A stretch of 6,832 bases of DNA. Source: Merdivivens faecigallinarum (GTDB lineage Bacteria > Bacteroidota > Bacteroidia > Bacteroidales > UBA932). The stretch is from positions 1 through 6,832 of the forward strand of contig JADILY010000067.1 of NCBI GenBank assembly GCA_017695055.1, written 5' to 3'. How positions within the stretch are numbered: the first letter of the stretch is position 1; each line of letters starts with the position of its first letter. Shown here piece after piece: positions 1 through 6,093 of the stretch. The notes beneath the pieces are model-generated. The model did not search any database. It worked only from the letters and a program-made list of their open reading frames with translations, and had not been told where the DNA came from. The translations under genes were made by a program, and so were the position numbers.

Positions 1-45
1 AAATAAAGGAAAATGGTAATTTTGCAGGCTTATTACAATTCTTAT

Positions 46-1845
46 ATGCGCGAAATTAGAAATATAGCGATAATCGCCCATGTCGATCATGGCAAGACTA
101 CCCTGGTCGACCGTATGATTTATCAGTCAAAGCTTGTCAGGGACAACGAAAAGATGGGGGAGCTCATACTCGACAACAATGATCTCGAGCGCGAGCGCGG
201 AATAACAATTTTGGCGAAAAACGTCTCTGTCCCTTATAAAGGTACGAAAATAAACATCATAGATACTCCGGGGCACAGCGATTTCGGAGGTGAGGTGGAG
301 CGTGTCCTGAATATGGCCGACGGGGTGCTGCTGCTCGTGGATGCATTCGAAGGCTGCATGCCTCAGACCCGTTTTGTTTTGCAGAAGGCCATCGAGATGG
401 GCAAGAAGCCTGTCGTCGTGATAAACAAGGTAGACAAGCAGAACTGCCGTCCGGACGAAGTGAATGAAGAGGTGTTCGACCTGATGTTTTCGCTTGGGGC
501 TACCGAGGACCAGCTGGATTTCAAGACTGTCTACGGCAGTGCGAAACAGGGATGGATGTCGCTCGACTGGCGCAAGCCGACAAACGATATAACCCCTCTG
601 CTCGACGTGATTTTGCAGGAAATACCTGTGTCTCCGACAAATGAGGGAACTCCGCAGATGCTCATATCTTCGCTCGAATATTCTCCGTATGTCGGAAGGA
701 TAGCCGTAGGAAGGGTCACGCGCGGGGAACTCTGCGACGGAATGAACATAACCCTGTGCAAGCGTTACGATGTCCAGGTAAAAAGCAAGATAAAGGACCT
801 CATGGTATTCGAAGGCCTTGAGAAGAAAAAAGTCGAAAAAGTGCCGTGCGGGGAAATCTGTGCCGTCGTGGGGTTGGAAGATTTCGAGATAGGCGATACG
901 ATAGCTGATTTTGAAAATCCCGAGCCGCTGCCTCCGATTTCCGTAGACGAGCCTACGATGAGCATGCTGTTCTGCATAAACGACTCGCCGTTTTTCGGAC
1001 GTGAAGGGAAATATGTCACTTCCAGGCATCTGAAGGAAAGGCTCGACCGCGAACTGGAGAAGAATCTCGCCCTCAGGGTAAAACCCGGTCCTACCGCCGA
1101 TTCCTTCATCGTGTACGGCCGTGGAGTCCTGCACCTTTCGATACTTATTGAGACAATGCGCCGTGAAGGTTTCGAGCTCCAGGTGGGCCAGCCGAAGGTT
1201 CTCGACAAGACAATCAACGGAGTGAGGTGCGAGCCTATAGAGAGCCTGACCATAGACCTTCCGGAAGAATTTGTCGGAAAGGCCATAGAGATGACCACGC
1301 GCAGGAAGGGCGCCCTTATCCGTATGGAAGCGAAGGGGGACAGGGTGCATCTTGATTTCGACATCCCGTCGAGGGGAATCATCGGCCTGAGGAGCAATCT
1401 CCTCACCGCAACGCAGGGTGAGGCCATAGTCGCCCACCGTTTCAAGGATTACGAACCTTATAAGGGTGAAATAGAAAAACGTAACAACGGTTCTCTGGTT
1501 TCTTTGGAAACCGGGACGGCGGTGGCGTATGCCATGGACAAGCTTCAGGACAGAGGCCGTTTCTTCATTTCACCGGGAGTGGAGATTTATGCGGGGCAGG
1601 TAGTAGGGGAGCATACGCGTGAAAACGACTTGAATGTGAATGTCTGCAAGACCAAGAAACTTACCAACATGCGAGCCTCCGGAAGCGATGACAAGGTGAT
1701 GTTGCCTCCTCCGATAGTCTTCAGCCTCGAAGAGTGTCTCGAATACATTCAGGCTGACGAACTTGTGGAAGTCACGCCTCAATCCATGCGTATCAGGAAA
1801 ATCATCTTGTCCGACGTGGAAAGGAAGCGCAAGTCGGGCAATTAG
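46..1845 (+). CDS. typA: Translational GTPase TypA/BipA
   Basis: A 599-residue ribosome-associated GTPase of the EF-G-like TypA/BipA family, known to act in 50S assembly and in stress or cold growth; it is cytoplasmic. All G motifs are visible: G1 AHVDHGKT (residues 11-18), G2 around ERGIT (50-54), G3 DTPGH (73-77), G4 NKVD (127-130) and G5 SAK (165-167). These are followed by beta-barrel domain II, EF-G-like domains and the TypA-specific C-terminal domain. Length is normal for the family (about 600). The start is placed at the ATG at 46, because family members begin MREIRNIAIIAHVDHGK. An in-frame ATG at 13 would add 11 unconserved residues, although AAAGGA lies only 2 nt before it. The promoter is outside the window. 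Function is inferred from family-wide conservation; the call is secure, the exact start slightly less so. Confidence 0.97.
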   Translation: MREIRNIAIIAHVDHGKTTLVDRMIYQSKLVRDNEKMGELILDNNDLERERGITILAKNVSVPYKGTKINIIDTPGHSDFGGEVERVLNMADGVLLLVDAFEGCMPQTRFVLQKAIEMGKKPVVVINKVDKQNCRPDEVNEEVFDLMFSLGATEDQLDFKTVYGSAKQGWMSLDWRKPTNDITPLLDVILQEIPVSPTNEGTPQMLISSLEYSPYVGRIAVGRVTRGELCDGMNITLCKRYDVQVKSKIKDLMVFEGLEKKKVEKVPCGEICAVVGLEDFEIGDTIADFENPEPLPPISVDEPTMSMLFCINDSPFFGREGKYVTSRHLKERLDRELEKNLALRVKPGPTADSFIVYGRGVLHLSILIETMRREGFELQVGQPKVLDKTINGVRCEPIESLTIDLPEEFVGKAIEMTTRRKGALIRMEAKGDRVHLDFDIPSRGIIGLRSNLLTATQGEAIVAHRFKDYEPYKGEIEKRNNGSLVSLETGTAVAYAMDKLQDRGRFFISPGVEIYAGQVVGEHTRENDLNVNVCKTKKLTNMRASGSDDKVMLPPPIVFSLEECLEYIQADELVEVTPQSMRIRKIILSDVERKRKSGN

Positions 1846-1889
1846 CAAGGTCTGCTTCTTATTCGTTGAAAACATTTTTTAAAAGTTTT

Positions 1890-1920
1890 CTTGGTATAAT
1901 AAAAATTATTTTTAACTTTG
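1890..1920 (+). promoter_or_regulatory. Bacteroides-type promoter for the DUF177-rpmF cluster
   Basis: The -7 box TAACTTTG at 1913-1920 matches TAnnTTTG exactly. A -33 element CTTG (1890-1893, one mismatch to TTTG) sits 19 bp upstream, within the usual 19-21 bp spacing. Transcription would begin near 1924-1928, leaving a leader of about 15-20 nt before the ATG at 1943. It probably drives the DUF177 gene and rpmF, and perhaps the tRNA. This is a motif match, not a mapped start. Confidence 0.65.
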
Positions 1921-1942
1921 CGGGCTCAATTTATTGTCGGGT

Positions 1943-2470
1943 ATGGACTGTGATGATTTGGTCATTCCTTTGAATGGATTGGCTTCCGGGAAGCACCTTT
2001 TCCGGAAGAAATTGGGAAAAGAGTTCTTTGCAGGATTTGATGAGGATGCCGTATTGGACGCTTCTGTCGATGTGGAGATTGAAGTGACCAAATCCGGAGG
2101 GTCGGTATCAGTGGTTTGCCGGGCCGATGGTGAGGTTGCCGTTCCATGCGACCGTTGTCTGGACAGGGTCGCCTTCCCGTTGGAGTTCGAGAGGAAGTTC
2201 TCGGTGAGTTTCTCCGGAGAAGGTTCCGAGGATGACGAGGACAGTGAAGATGCGGTCGTACTGCCAGGACATGACAGCGATTTGGACATGAAACAGTATG
2301 TTTACGATTACTGCATGCTGGGTCTTCCTTTGAGAAGGGTACACAGGGATGGCGAGTGCGACATGGAGATGATACGGATTCTTGAAGAATGCAGGGAGCG
2401 CAAAGCTGAAGAGACTTCGCCTTTTGCCGTATTGAAAGGCATTGTGCGCGGAGACGATGATGAAATATAA
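1943..2470 (+). CDS. yceD: DUF177/YceD family protein (rpmF-linked)
   Basis: A 175-residue acidic protein of the DUF177 (YceD) family, usually encoded just before rpmF; family members are linked to 23S rRNA or 50S biogenesis in bacteria and plastids. The family signature is the central C69-D-R-C72-L motif after a beta-rich N-terminal half. An acidic low-complexity stretch (about residues 92-104) follows, then the conserved D-x-x-Q-Y-V-Y-D-Y helix near 115-123 leading into LPLRRVH (128-134). The second C-x-x-C pair of the proteobacterial form is not obvious; isolated Cys occur at 124, 139 and 150. The ATG at 1943 is preferred over an in-frame TTG at 1934 because it leaves a better-spaced leader after the promoter at 1890-1920. 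The stop lies 19 nt before rpmF, so the two are probably cotranscribed. The molecular function is not established by the sequence. Confidence 0.85.
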   Translation: MDCDDLVIPLNGLASGKHLFRKKLGKEFFAGFDEDAVLDASVDVEIEVTKSGGSVSVVCRADGEVAVPCDRCLDRVAFPLEFERKFSVSFSGEGSEDDEDSEDAVVLPGHDSDLDMKQYVYDYCMLGLPLRRVHRDGECDMEMIRILEECRERKAEETSPFAVLKGIVRGDDDEI

Positions 2471-2489
2471 ACTTAAAAAATAATATAAG

Positions 2490-2672
2490 ATGGCACATCC
2501 AAAACACAAAATCTCCAAGCAGAGGAGAGACAAGAGAAGAACGCATTATAAGGCAGAGCTTCCTACACTTGCGACTTGCTCTAATTGCGGTGCTACCGTA
2601 TTGTACCACAGGGTATGCCCTGAATGCGGTTATTATCGCGGACGTCAGATAATCGAGAAGCATACTGCCTGA
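2490..2672 (+). CDS. rpmF: 50S ribosomal protein L32 (bL32)
   Basis: A 60-residue basic protein of the large ribosomal subunit. The N-terminus MAHPKHKISKQRRDKRR is typical of bL32. The zinc-ribbon cysteines are all present at 30, 33, 43 and 46 (C-x-x-C, 9 residues, C-x-x-C), so this is the zinc-binding form. Length is normal (about 56-65). The start is preceded by an A-rich, SD-less stretch, as is usual in Bacteroidota. It follows the DUF177 gene by 19 nt, the classic pairing. The tRNA gene begins 21 nt after the stop. Confidence 0.97.
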   Translation: MAHPKHKISKQRRDKRRTHYKAELPTLATCSNCGATVLYHRVCPECGYYRGRQIIEKHTA

Positions 2673-2693
2673 GCGTAAAGGCGGTTTTGCAAC

Positions 2694-2765
2694 GGCCCCG
2701 TAGTTCAACGGATAGAATGGAAGTTTCCTAAACTTTAGATAGCAGTTCGATTCTGCTCGGGGCTA
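2694..2765 (+). tRNA. tRNA-Arg (anticodon CCU)
   Basis: A complete 72-nt cloverleaf. The acceptor arm is GGCCCCG (2694-2700) with CGGGGCT (2758-2764), closing with a G-U pair, and the discriminator is A2765. The D stem is GTTC/GAAT (2703-2706 with 2715-2718). The anticodon stem GAAGT/ACTTT encloses the loop TTCCTAA, giving anticodon CCT at 2727-2729, which reads AGG (Arg). The T stem is AGCAG/CTGCT around TTCGATT (2741-2757). The 3' CCA is not encoded and must be added after processing. It lies 21 nt after rpmF with no obvious promoter in between, so it may be cut out of the rpmF transcript by RNase P and a 3' nuclease. Confidence 0.95.
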
Positions 2766-2775
2766 CAAATGATGA

Positions 2776-2800
2776 AAGCGGTTCTTTGACAGGGCCGCTT
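2776..2800 (+). terminator. Hairpin between tRNA-Arg and ridA, possible terminator or attenuator
   Basis: Stem AAGCGGTTC (2776-2784) pairs with GGGCCGCTT (2792-2800), including two G-U pairs, around a 7-nt loop. The following bases GAATTTTA hold only a short U run, so termination would be partial. It could end the rpmF-tRNA transcript, or help 3' processing of the tRNA. Confidence 0.4.
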
Positions 2801-2826
2801 GAATTTTATAAACAAAATCTTGTACA

Positions 2827-3201
2827 ATGAAAAAAGTCATTTCTTCACCTAAGGCCCCGGCTGCCGTGGGCCCTTATTCACAGGCAATAGAGATTAACGG
2901 GATGCTGTTCGTTTCCGGCCAGCTTCCTACGAATCCTGCTACCGGGAAAGCCCCTGAAACCATCGAAGAGCAGACGAGGCAGTCCCTCGCCAATGCTGCG
3001 GCCATACTCGAAGAGGCCGGCTACAGTTTTGCCGATGTGGTAAAGACAACGGTCCTTCTGACGGATATCAAGGATTTTGCCGCCATGAATGCGGTATATG
3101 CGGAGCATTTTTCCGGAGCCTATCCTGCAAGAGTCTGCTATCAGGTAGCGGCCCTGCCTATGGGAGCGAAGGTCGAAATCGACATGATTGCCGGCAAATA
3201 G
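2827..3201 (+). CDS. ridA: RidA family 2-iminobutanoate/2-iminopropanoate deaminase
   Basis: A 124-residue cytosolic enzyme of the YjgF/YER057c/UK114 (RidA) family, which forms trimers and hydrolyses reactive enamine/imine products of PLP enzymes such as threonine dehydratase, protecting other PLP enzymes from damage. Key residues are present: PAAVGPYSQA with Tyr17, the FVSGQLP segment (28-34), the substrate-binding Arg102 in YPARVCYQVAALP, and Glu117 in KVEIDMIA. Arg102 with the downstream Glu marks the true deaminase branch. Length is typical (about 125-130). The ATG at 2827 gives the expected short N-terminus. It lies 61 nt after the tRNA and converges on ssrA. No neighbouring amino-acid biosynthesis gene is seen. 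Confidence 0.95.
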   Translation: MKKVISSPKAPAAVGPYSQAIEINGMLFVSGQLPTNPATGKAPETIEEQTRQSLANAAAILEEAGYSFADVVKTTVLLTDIKDFAAMNAVYAEHFSGAYPARVCYQVAALPMGAKVEIDMIAGK

Positions 3202-3236
3202 GCGGTACAGGCAAGCAGGTTTACATTTACATTCTG

Positions 3237-3266
3237 ACGGCCGGTAGGCAAATGCCCGCCGGCCGT
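3237..3266. terminator. GC-rich hairpin between convergent ridA and ssrA
   Basis: ACGGCCGGT (3237-3245) pairs with GCCGGCCGT (3258-3266). After one A-C mismatch, GGC/GCC closes an AAAT loop, giving roughly 12 pairs. It lies 35 nt after the ridA stop and 8 nt beyond the tmRNA 3' end, so it can serve both converging genes. Neither side has a long U tract (TTCTT on +, little on -), so efficiency is uncertain. Confidence 0.6.
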
Positions 3267-3274
3267 TCTTGCTG

Positions 3275-3670
3275 TGGAGATGGGCGGACTCGAACCGCCG
3301 TCCAAACACCGCACCCAAAGGCTTTCTACACGCTTATTCCTTCTTTGGTTGTCGGGCCCGGCCTGCCGGAGGACAGGCGAACCGGACCTTATCCTTTAGG
3401 ACTTGAGGGATTTTAAAGGAGTCCGTCCCCGCATCCGGTTTGGATGATACCCCGTATTCCTGGCATAACCGGCTAAAAGCCAGGAGGGATACTCGTCATC
3501 ACGGACCTGGTCCGGATGATTAAGGAGTCTGCCTTAGGCCAAGACTACGCAGCGAGTGCATAAGAGTTGTTGCCAACTATAGTTTTGAAGATTGAGATTT
3601 GCCGGCAAACCTTCAACGCCGGACGTGCTTACCTTCCGATGTCAGATGCTGTCAAAACCAAAACATCCCC
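3275..3670 (-). ncRNA. ssrA: Transfer-messenger RNA (tmRNA)
   Basis: A 396-nt one-piece tmRNA that rescues stalled ribosomes with SmpB and tags the nascent peptide for proteolysis. The tRNA-like ends pair: GGGGATG (3664-3670, minus sense) with CATCTCC (3276-3282), including the G3-U70 wobble used by alanyl-tRNA synthetase, and the discriminator is A at 3275. The T arm is GGCGG, loop TTCGAGT, CCGCC (3283-3299). CCA is not encoded. Between the ends lie the tag reading frame (3545-3574) and several GC-rich segments consistent with pseudoknots (for example about 3340-3400), whose folding I did not model. The gene runs convergent to ridA and overlaps the 3' end of lnt by 19 nt. The 5' end is presumably made by RNase P. 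Confidence 0.96.
3545..3574 (-). other. tmRNA proteolysis-tag reading frame (GNNSYALAA)
   Basis: Read on the minus strand after the UAGUU element, the resume codon GGC begins G-N-N-S-Y-A-L-A-A, then a TAG stop. The UAGUU placed directly before the resume codon parallels UAGUC before GCA in E. coli. The ALAA end is the usual C-terminal degron for ClpXP-type proteases. With the alanine charged on tmRNA, the added peptide would be AGNNSYALAA. Confidence 0.9.
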
Positions 3671-5349
3671 GATAAGACTACAAAATTAGTAATTTTTTGA
3701 ACAGCCCTGGAAAAATCCGTTCTGATTTTCGATAAATTTTTCCGTTCCATTATACCCCTTACAATCCCCAGCAGGAGCAGCAGACAGAACACGAAGGTGG
3801 CGACTCTGCCCGTAATGTCTCCATAGGCCACGAAGAACGTGATTTCGTCGTTGAGGTTTACGGTCCCTTTCAGGGCTTCCTCCTTCCACCAGTGGCTTTC
3901 CATTACCGGAATTCCCCTTTGGTCTATCAGTGCAGATATTCCCGTATTCGCGCTGCGGACGATGCTCCGCCGTGTTTCGATGGCGCGCAGCGAGGCGTAA
4001 CTCAGGTGCTGCCTGTATCCCGGAGTGTCTCCCCACCAGGCATCGTTTGTGATTATCGTCATCAGTTCCGCTCCATCGAGGACGTAATTCCGGTAGAAAT
4101 CTCCGTACACCGATTCGTAGCATACCGCACAGCCTATCCCCGGCCTTTCCGGGCGGCAGCGAAGGGCTTCGGCGTGTTCCTGTCCTACACAACGGCCTAT
4201 GACACCTCCCAGTTTTTCATCGAGCGGATCGAATATCCTGGGGTAAGGCATGTATTCCACTCCCGGGACGAGTTTTATTTTATGGTAGATGCCGTATTCC
4301 CCGAGCCGGTTCACAATCAGTGCGGAGTTGTGGGACTCGTACCATCCTTTCCCGTAAGGCCTTGCCCAGTACGACGGCCTTTCACCATCGTAGACGGTAT
4401 ATGTCGATGCGCCGAAAATCATGTCGCACTGAGGATATTTTTCGAGGTATCCGATGAAGCTGCGCATGGTCGGGCTTTGAAGAGGGGCATTGGTGTATAT
4501 GTCCGGCGTAAATGTTTCAGGGGCGACAAGGAGGGTGACGGTGCTGTCCATCACAGTGTCTGCGAGCCTCAGGAGTTTTTCCGTCTGTTCCTTTTGTGTC
4601 ATCCCACCGAATTTGTCATAAGGGTCGATATTCGGCTGTAGGGCCACTACGGTGACGGGGTCGTGCCGTTCCTCATAAGTGCGGAACATTATGTGAGATA
4701 TGACAAAAGGCGCGGCCAGCAGTACGATGTAACCTCCGAATGCCGCAATCTTCGCCTTGATGTTCCAGAGGGCGGTTTTCCCTTCCGAGAGCGATACCAT
4801 GAGCGAAAACAGGAAAATATTCATAGTCCATATCCACAGGCTGCCTCCGAGCGTTCCGGTATATTCATACCACTGTATGCTCTGAACCGAGCGGGCGAAT
4901 GAGTTTCCAAGGACAAGCCATGGCCAGGATATTTCGGCATCGAAATAAAAATGTTCCCAGGCTATCCATGCGGCGGCGAGGAAAATATACGGCAGGAGGC
5001 CGGAAGTTTTTTTCTTCATCCACCTGAAAAGCGCGAAAATCACCGTCATCTGGAAGGCGTTTCCGATAATGGCGAAAATTCCTCCGCCTACGGTTGCGTT
5101 GCATACCCAGAACGTCGTGAATGCGTTCCACAGGATGAAAGCCGCCGAATAATATATCCATATCCTTTTCGTTCCGGAAAGGGTGGCTATCCTTTCCATG
5201 CACAGAAGCGGAACGAACGCGAACAACGAAACAAAGCCGCACCGCGGAACGAGAAACGGGACGGAAGCCATGACGGCGAATAATACCGTAAGCAGCCACA
5301 GCAGTTTTCCCTTGCCGGTCTTGACCGATTTTAATGTCTTGCTTTTCAT
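3652..5349 (-). CDS. lnt: Apolipoprotein N-acyltransferase
   Basis: A 565-residue inner-membrane enzyme that transfers a phospholipid acyl chain to the N-terminal cysteine of diacylated lipoproteins, the last step of lipoprotein maturation. Residues 1 to about 225 are hydrophobic, with several membrane segments (about 15-35, 64-82, 88-108, 119-132, 168-187, 203-222). A periplasmic nitrilase-like (carbon-nitrogen hydrolase) domain spans about 232-505 with a complete Glu-Lys-Cys triad: Glu278 in VAPETF, Lys357 in YHKIKLVP, and Cys410 in CAVCYESVYGD. A final membrane segment lies at about 516-532, followed by a polar tail of some 33 residues. The segment after the Lys reads VPGVEY rather than the proteobacterial VPFGEY. 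The ATG at 5349 starts a basic N-terminus just before the first membrane segment. The stop lies 19 nt inside ssrA, and the tail codons carry the ssrA promoter. Function is assigned from family motifs. Confidence 0.95.
   Translation of the reverse strand: MKSKTLKSVKTGKGKLLWLLTVLFAVMASVPFLVPRCGFVSLFAFVPLLCMERIATLSGTKRIWIYYSAAFILWNAFTTFWVCNATVGGGIFAIIGNAFQMTVIFALFRWMKKKTSGLLPYIFLAAAWIAWEHFYFDAEISWPWLVLGNSFARSVQSIQWYEYTGTLGGSLWIWTMNIFLFSLMVSLSEGKTALWNIKAKIAAFGGYIVLLAAPFVISHIMFRTYEERHDPVTVVALQPNIDPYDKFGGMTQKEQTEKLLRLADTVMDSTVTLLVAPETFTPDIYTNAPLQSPTMRSFIGYLEKYPQCDMIFGASTYTVYDGERPSYWARPYGKGWYESHNSALIVNRLGEYGIYHKIKLVPGVEYMPYPRIFDPLDEKLGGVIGRCVGQEHAEALRCRPERPGIGCAVCYESVYGDFYRNYVLDGAELMTIITNDAWWGDTPGYRQHLSYASLRAIETRRSIVRSANTGISALIDQRGIPVMESHWWKEEALKGTVNLNDEITFFVAYGDITGRVATFVFCLLLLLGIVRGIMERKNLSKIRTDFSRAVQKITNFVVLSGMFWF
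3681..3713 (-). promoter_or_regulatory. Probable ssrA promoter inside the lnt 3' coding region
   Basis: On the minus strand TAATTTTG (3681-3688) matches the -7 consensus TAnnTTTG, and TTTC (3710-3713) lies 21 bp upstream as a one-mismatch -33. The mature tmRNA 5' end is 10 nt downstream, so initiation would leave a short leader for RNase P to remove. The box falls within the last codons of lnt. Confidence 0.6.
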
Positions 5350-5366
5350 ATAATATGATTACCCTG

Positions 5367-5374
5367 CAAATATA
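5367..5374 (-). promoter_or_regulatory. Putative -7 box of lnt
   Basis: TATATTTG on the minus strand matches TAnnTTTG exactly and lies 17 nt before the lnt ATG, giving a very short leader. No good TTTG is found 19-21 bp upstream, so only the -7 half is supported. A perfect 12-bp palindrome (TATTTGCAAATA, 5414-5425) about 40 bp upstream could be an operator or a second weak -7 box; this is speculative. Confidence 0.45.
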
Positions 5375-5455
5375 GCATATCTTTTCCTATAAATCCGCCT
5401 GAAGTGAGTAAATTATTTGCAAATATCTAATTATCAATTATTTAGAAAAATATGA

Positions 5456-5494
5456 CTCGCTTTCGACCATGTCCTCATACCCTTCAAAAGCGAG
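5456..5494. repeat. Inverted repeat CTCGCTTT/AAAGCGAG
   Basis: CTCGCTTT (5456-5463) and AAAGCGAG (5487-5494) are perfect complements separated by a 23-nt loop. The flanks are AT-rich. On the plus strand it is followed by TTAATTTTAATAA, which is not a proper U tract. Role unknown. Confidence 0.6.
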
Positions 5495-5505
5495 CTTAAT
5501 TTTAA

Positions 5506-5530
5506 TAAATCATTGATTGCCAATGATTTA
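5506..5530. repeat. 10-bp perfect inverted repeat, 5-nt loop
   Basis: TAAATCATTG (5506-5515) pairs perfectly with CAATGATTTA (5521-5530) around ATTGC. It is AT-rich, so the hairpin is only moderately stable. It lies 11 nt from the preceding inverted repeat. It could be a binding site or the edge of a decayed element. Confidence 0.6.
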
Positions 5531-5601
5531 ATAAAATGCAACCCGCTCCAAACTTTCGTTTTCTGGCGACCAGGGAAACAACATCTTTGCCGAGGAAATG
5601 C

Positions 5602-5655
5602 GGGAGAGGAGGGATAGGAGGGAGAGGTGAGACTGGTGGGACCGGTGGAACTGGT
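5602..5655 (+). repeat. 9-bp G-rich tandem array, about six units
   Basis: Six consecutive 9-mers start at 5602, 5611, 5620, 5629, 5638 and 5647: GGGAGAGGA, GGGATAGGA, GGGAGAGGT, GAGACTGGT, GGGACCGGT, GGAACTGGT. The consensus is GGGANNGGW. One plus-strand frame reads as Gly-X-Y-like triplets inside a 60-codon frame (5536-5718) that has no other protein character. The strand is strongly purine-biased and could form a G-quadruplex. Confidence 0.75.
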
Positions 5656-5754
5656 GGGCGAAGCGGATTTTACCGGCATGTTTTTCACCCCACAGCCATC
5701 CGGTTCCTTTTGGGATGATTGATAATCAGTAACTTGCAAAAATGCAGGCTGTCT

Positions 5755-5778
5755 TTGGGTACTTTCTGAGGCACCCAA
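5755..5778. repeat. Short hairpin TTGGGT/ACCCAA
   Basis: TTGGGT (5755-5760) pairs with ACCCAA (5773-5778) around 12 nt, and a flanking T-G pair extends the stem to seven. A TAGTTTTG (-7-like) follows at 5788-5795 without a good -33. Significance is uncertain. Confidence 0.4.
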
Positions 5779-5893
5779 GCGCAGGGGTAGTTTTGGTAAA
5801 ATATTGAATATTAATACATTGTAAAAATAGTGGCTGGCTGTGAGGTGTAGACATGATATGATTAACAAGCAATGGCATGGTTCGGTCTGATGA

Positions 5894-5934
5894 GGGAAAG
5901 TGAACCATTTGCCGTGAATCAGTGGCACTTTCCC
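5894..5934. repeat. Inverted repeat GGGAAAGTG/CACTTTCCC
   Basis: GGGAAAGTG (5894-5902) and CACTTTCCC (5926-5934) form nine perfect pairs. After a bulged AA, CCA (5905-5907) pairs with TGG (5923-5925), giving 12 pairs around a 15-nt loop. It lies just before the promoter-bearing repeat cluster. It lacks a U tract, so a structured RNA element or protein site is as likely as a terminator. Confidence 0.6.
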
Positions 5935-5987
5935 CCGAATACAAGCCTTTCGGCTTCTGCGATATTTGCCTGCGGCAGAAATACTGT

Positions 5988-6038
5988 TGCGCCTCGGCAG
6001 AGCAATTTGAATAAATTCATTTGCTCTGCCGAGGCGTA
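5988..6038. repeat. Strong 15-18 bp hairpin within the repeat cluster
   Basis: GCCTCGGCAGAGCAA (5991-6005) is perfectly complementary to TTGCTCTGCCGAGGC (6021-6035). C-G, G-U and T-A pairs extend the stem outward to 5988/6038. The loop TTTGAATAAATTCAT has its own TGAAT/ATTCA symmetry. A second, imperfect hairpin of the same family lies at 6079-6103 (TGCAAAC/GTTTGCA with a bulged T). Confidence 0.8.
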
Positions 6039-6093
6039 TATTTGCCGCTATCGCGCCAGATATACTGTTCACGCCTCGGCAATTGCAAACAAG

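Noticed and set aside
127..1437. Long minus-strand open frame (436 codons) antisense to typA
   Set aside because: It is the mirror of a strongly conserved GTPase gene, has no recognisable domain and is His/Arg-rich in the way antisense frames of GC-rich genes are.
1868..1890. GAAAAC/GTTTTC inverted repeat after typA as a terminator
   Set aside because: Only six AT-rich pairs with an 11-nt loop and no G-C core; it also runs into the downstream -33 element.
3276..3299. Possible separate tRNA 3' half on the minus strand
   Set aside because: The T arm and acceptor strand pair with the distant 5' end at 3664-3670 and belong to tmRNA.
5536..5718. 60-codon plus-strand frame with Gly-X-Y-like triplets
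   Set aside because: Outside the 9-bp repeat it has no signal peptide, domain or convincing ribosome site; kept as a repeat rather than a gene.
5788..5795. TAGTTTTG as a promoter for an intergenic RNA
   Set aside because: The -7 match is good, but the only nearby -33 candidate (TTTC at 5763-5766) is weak and no clear transcript structure follows.
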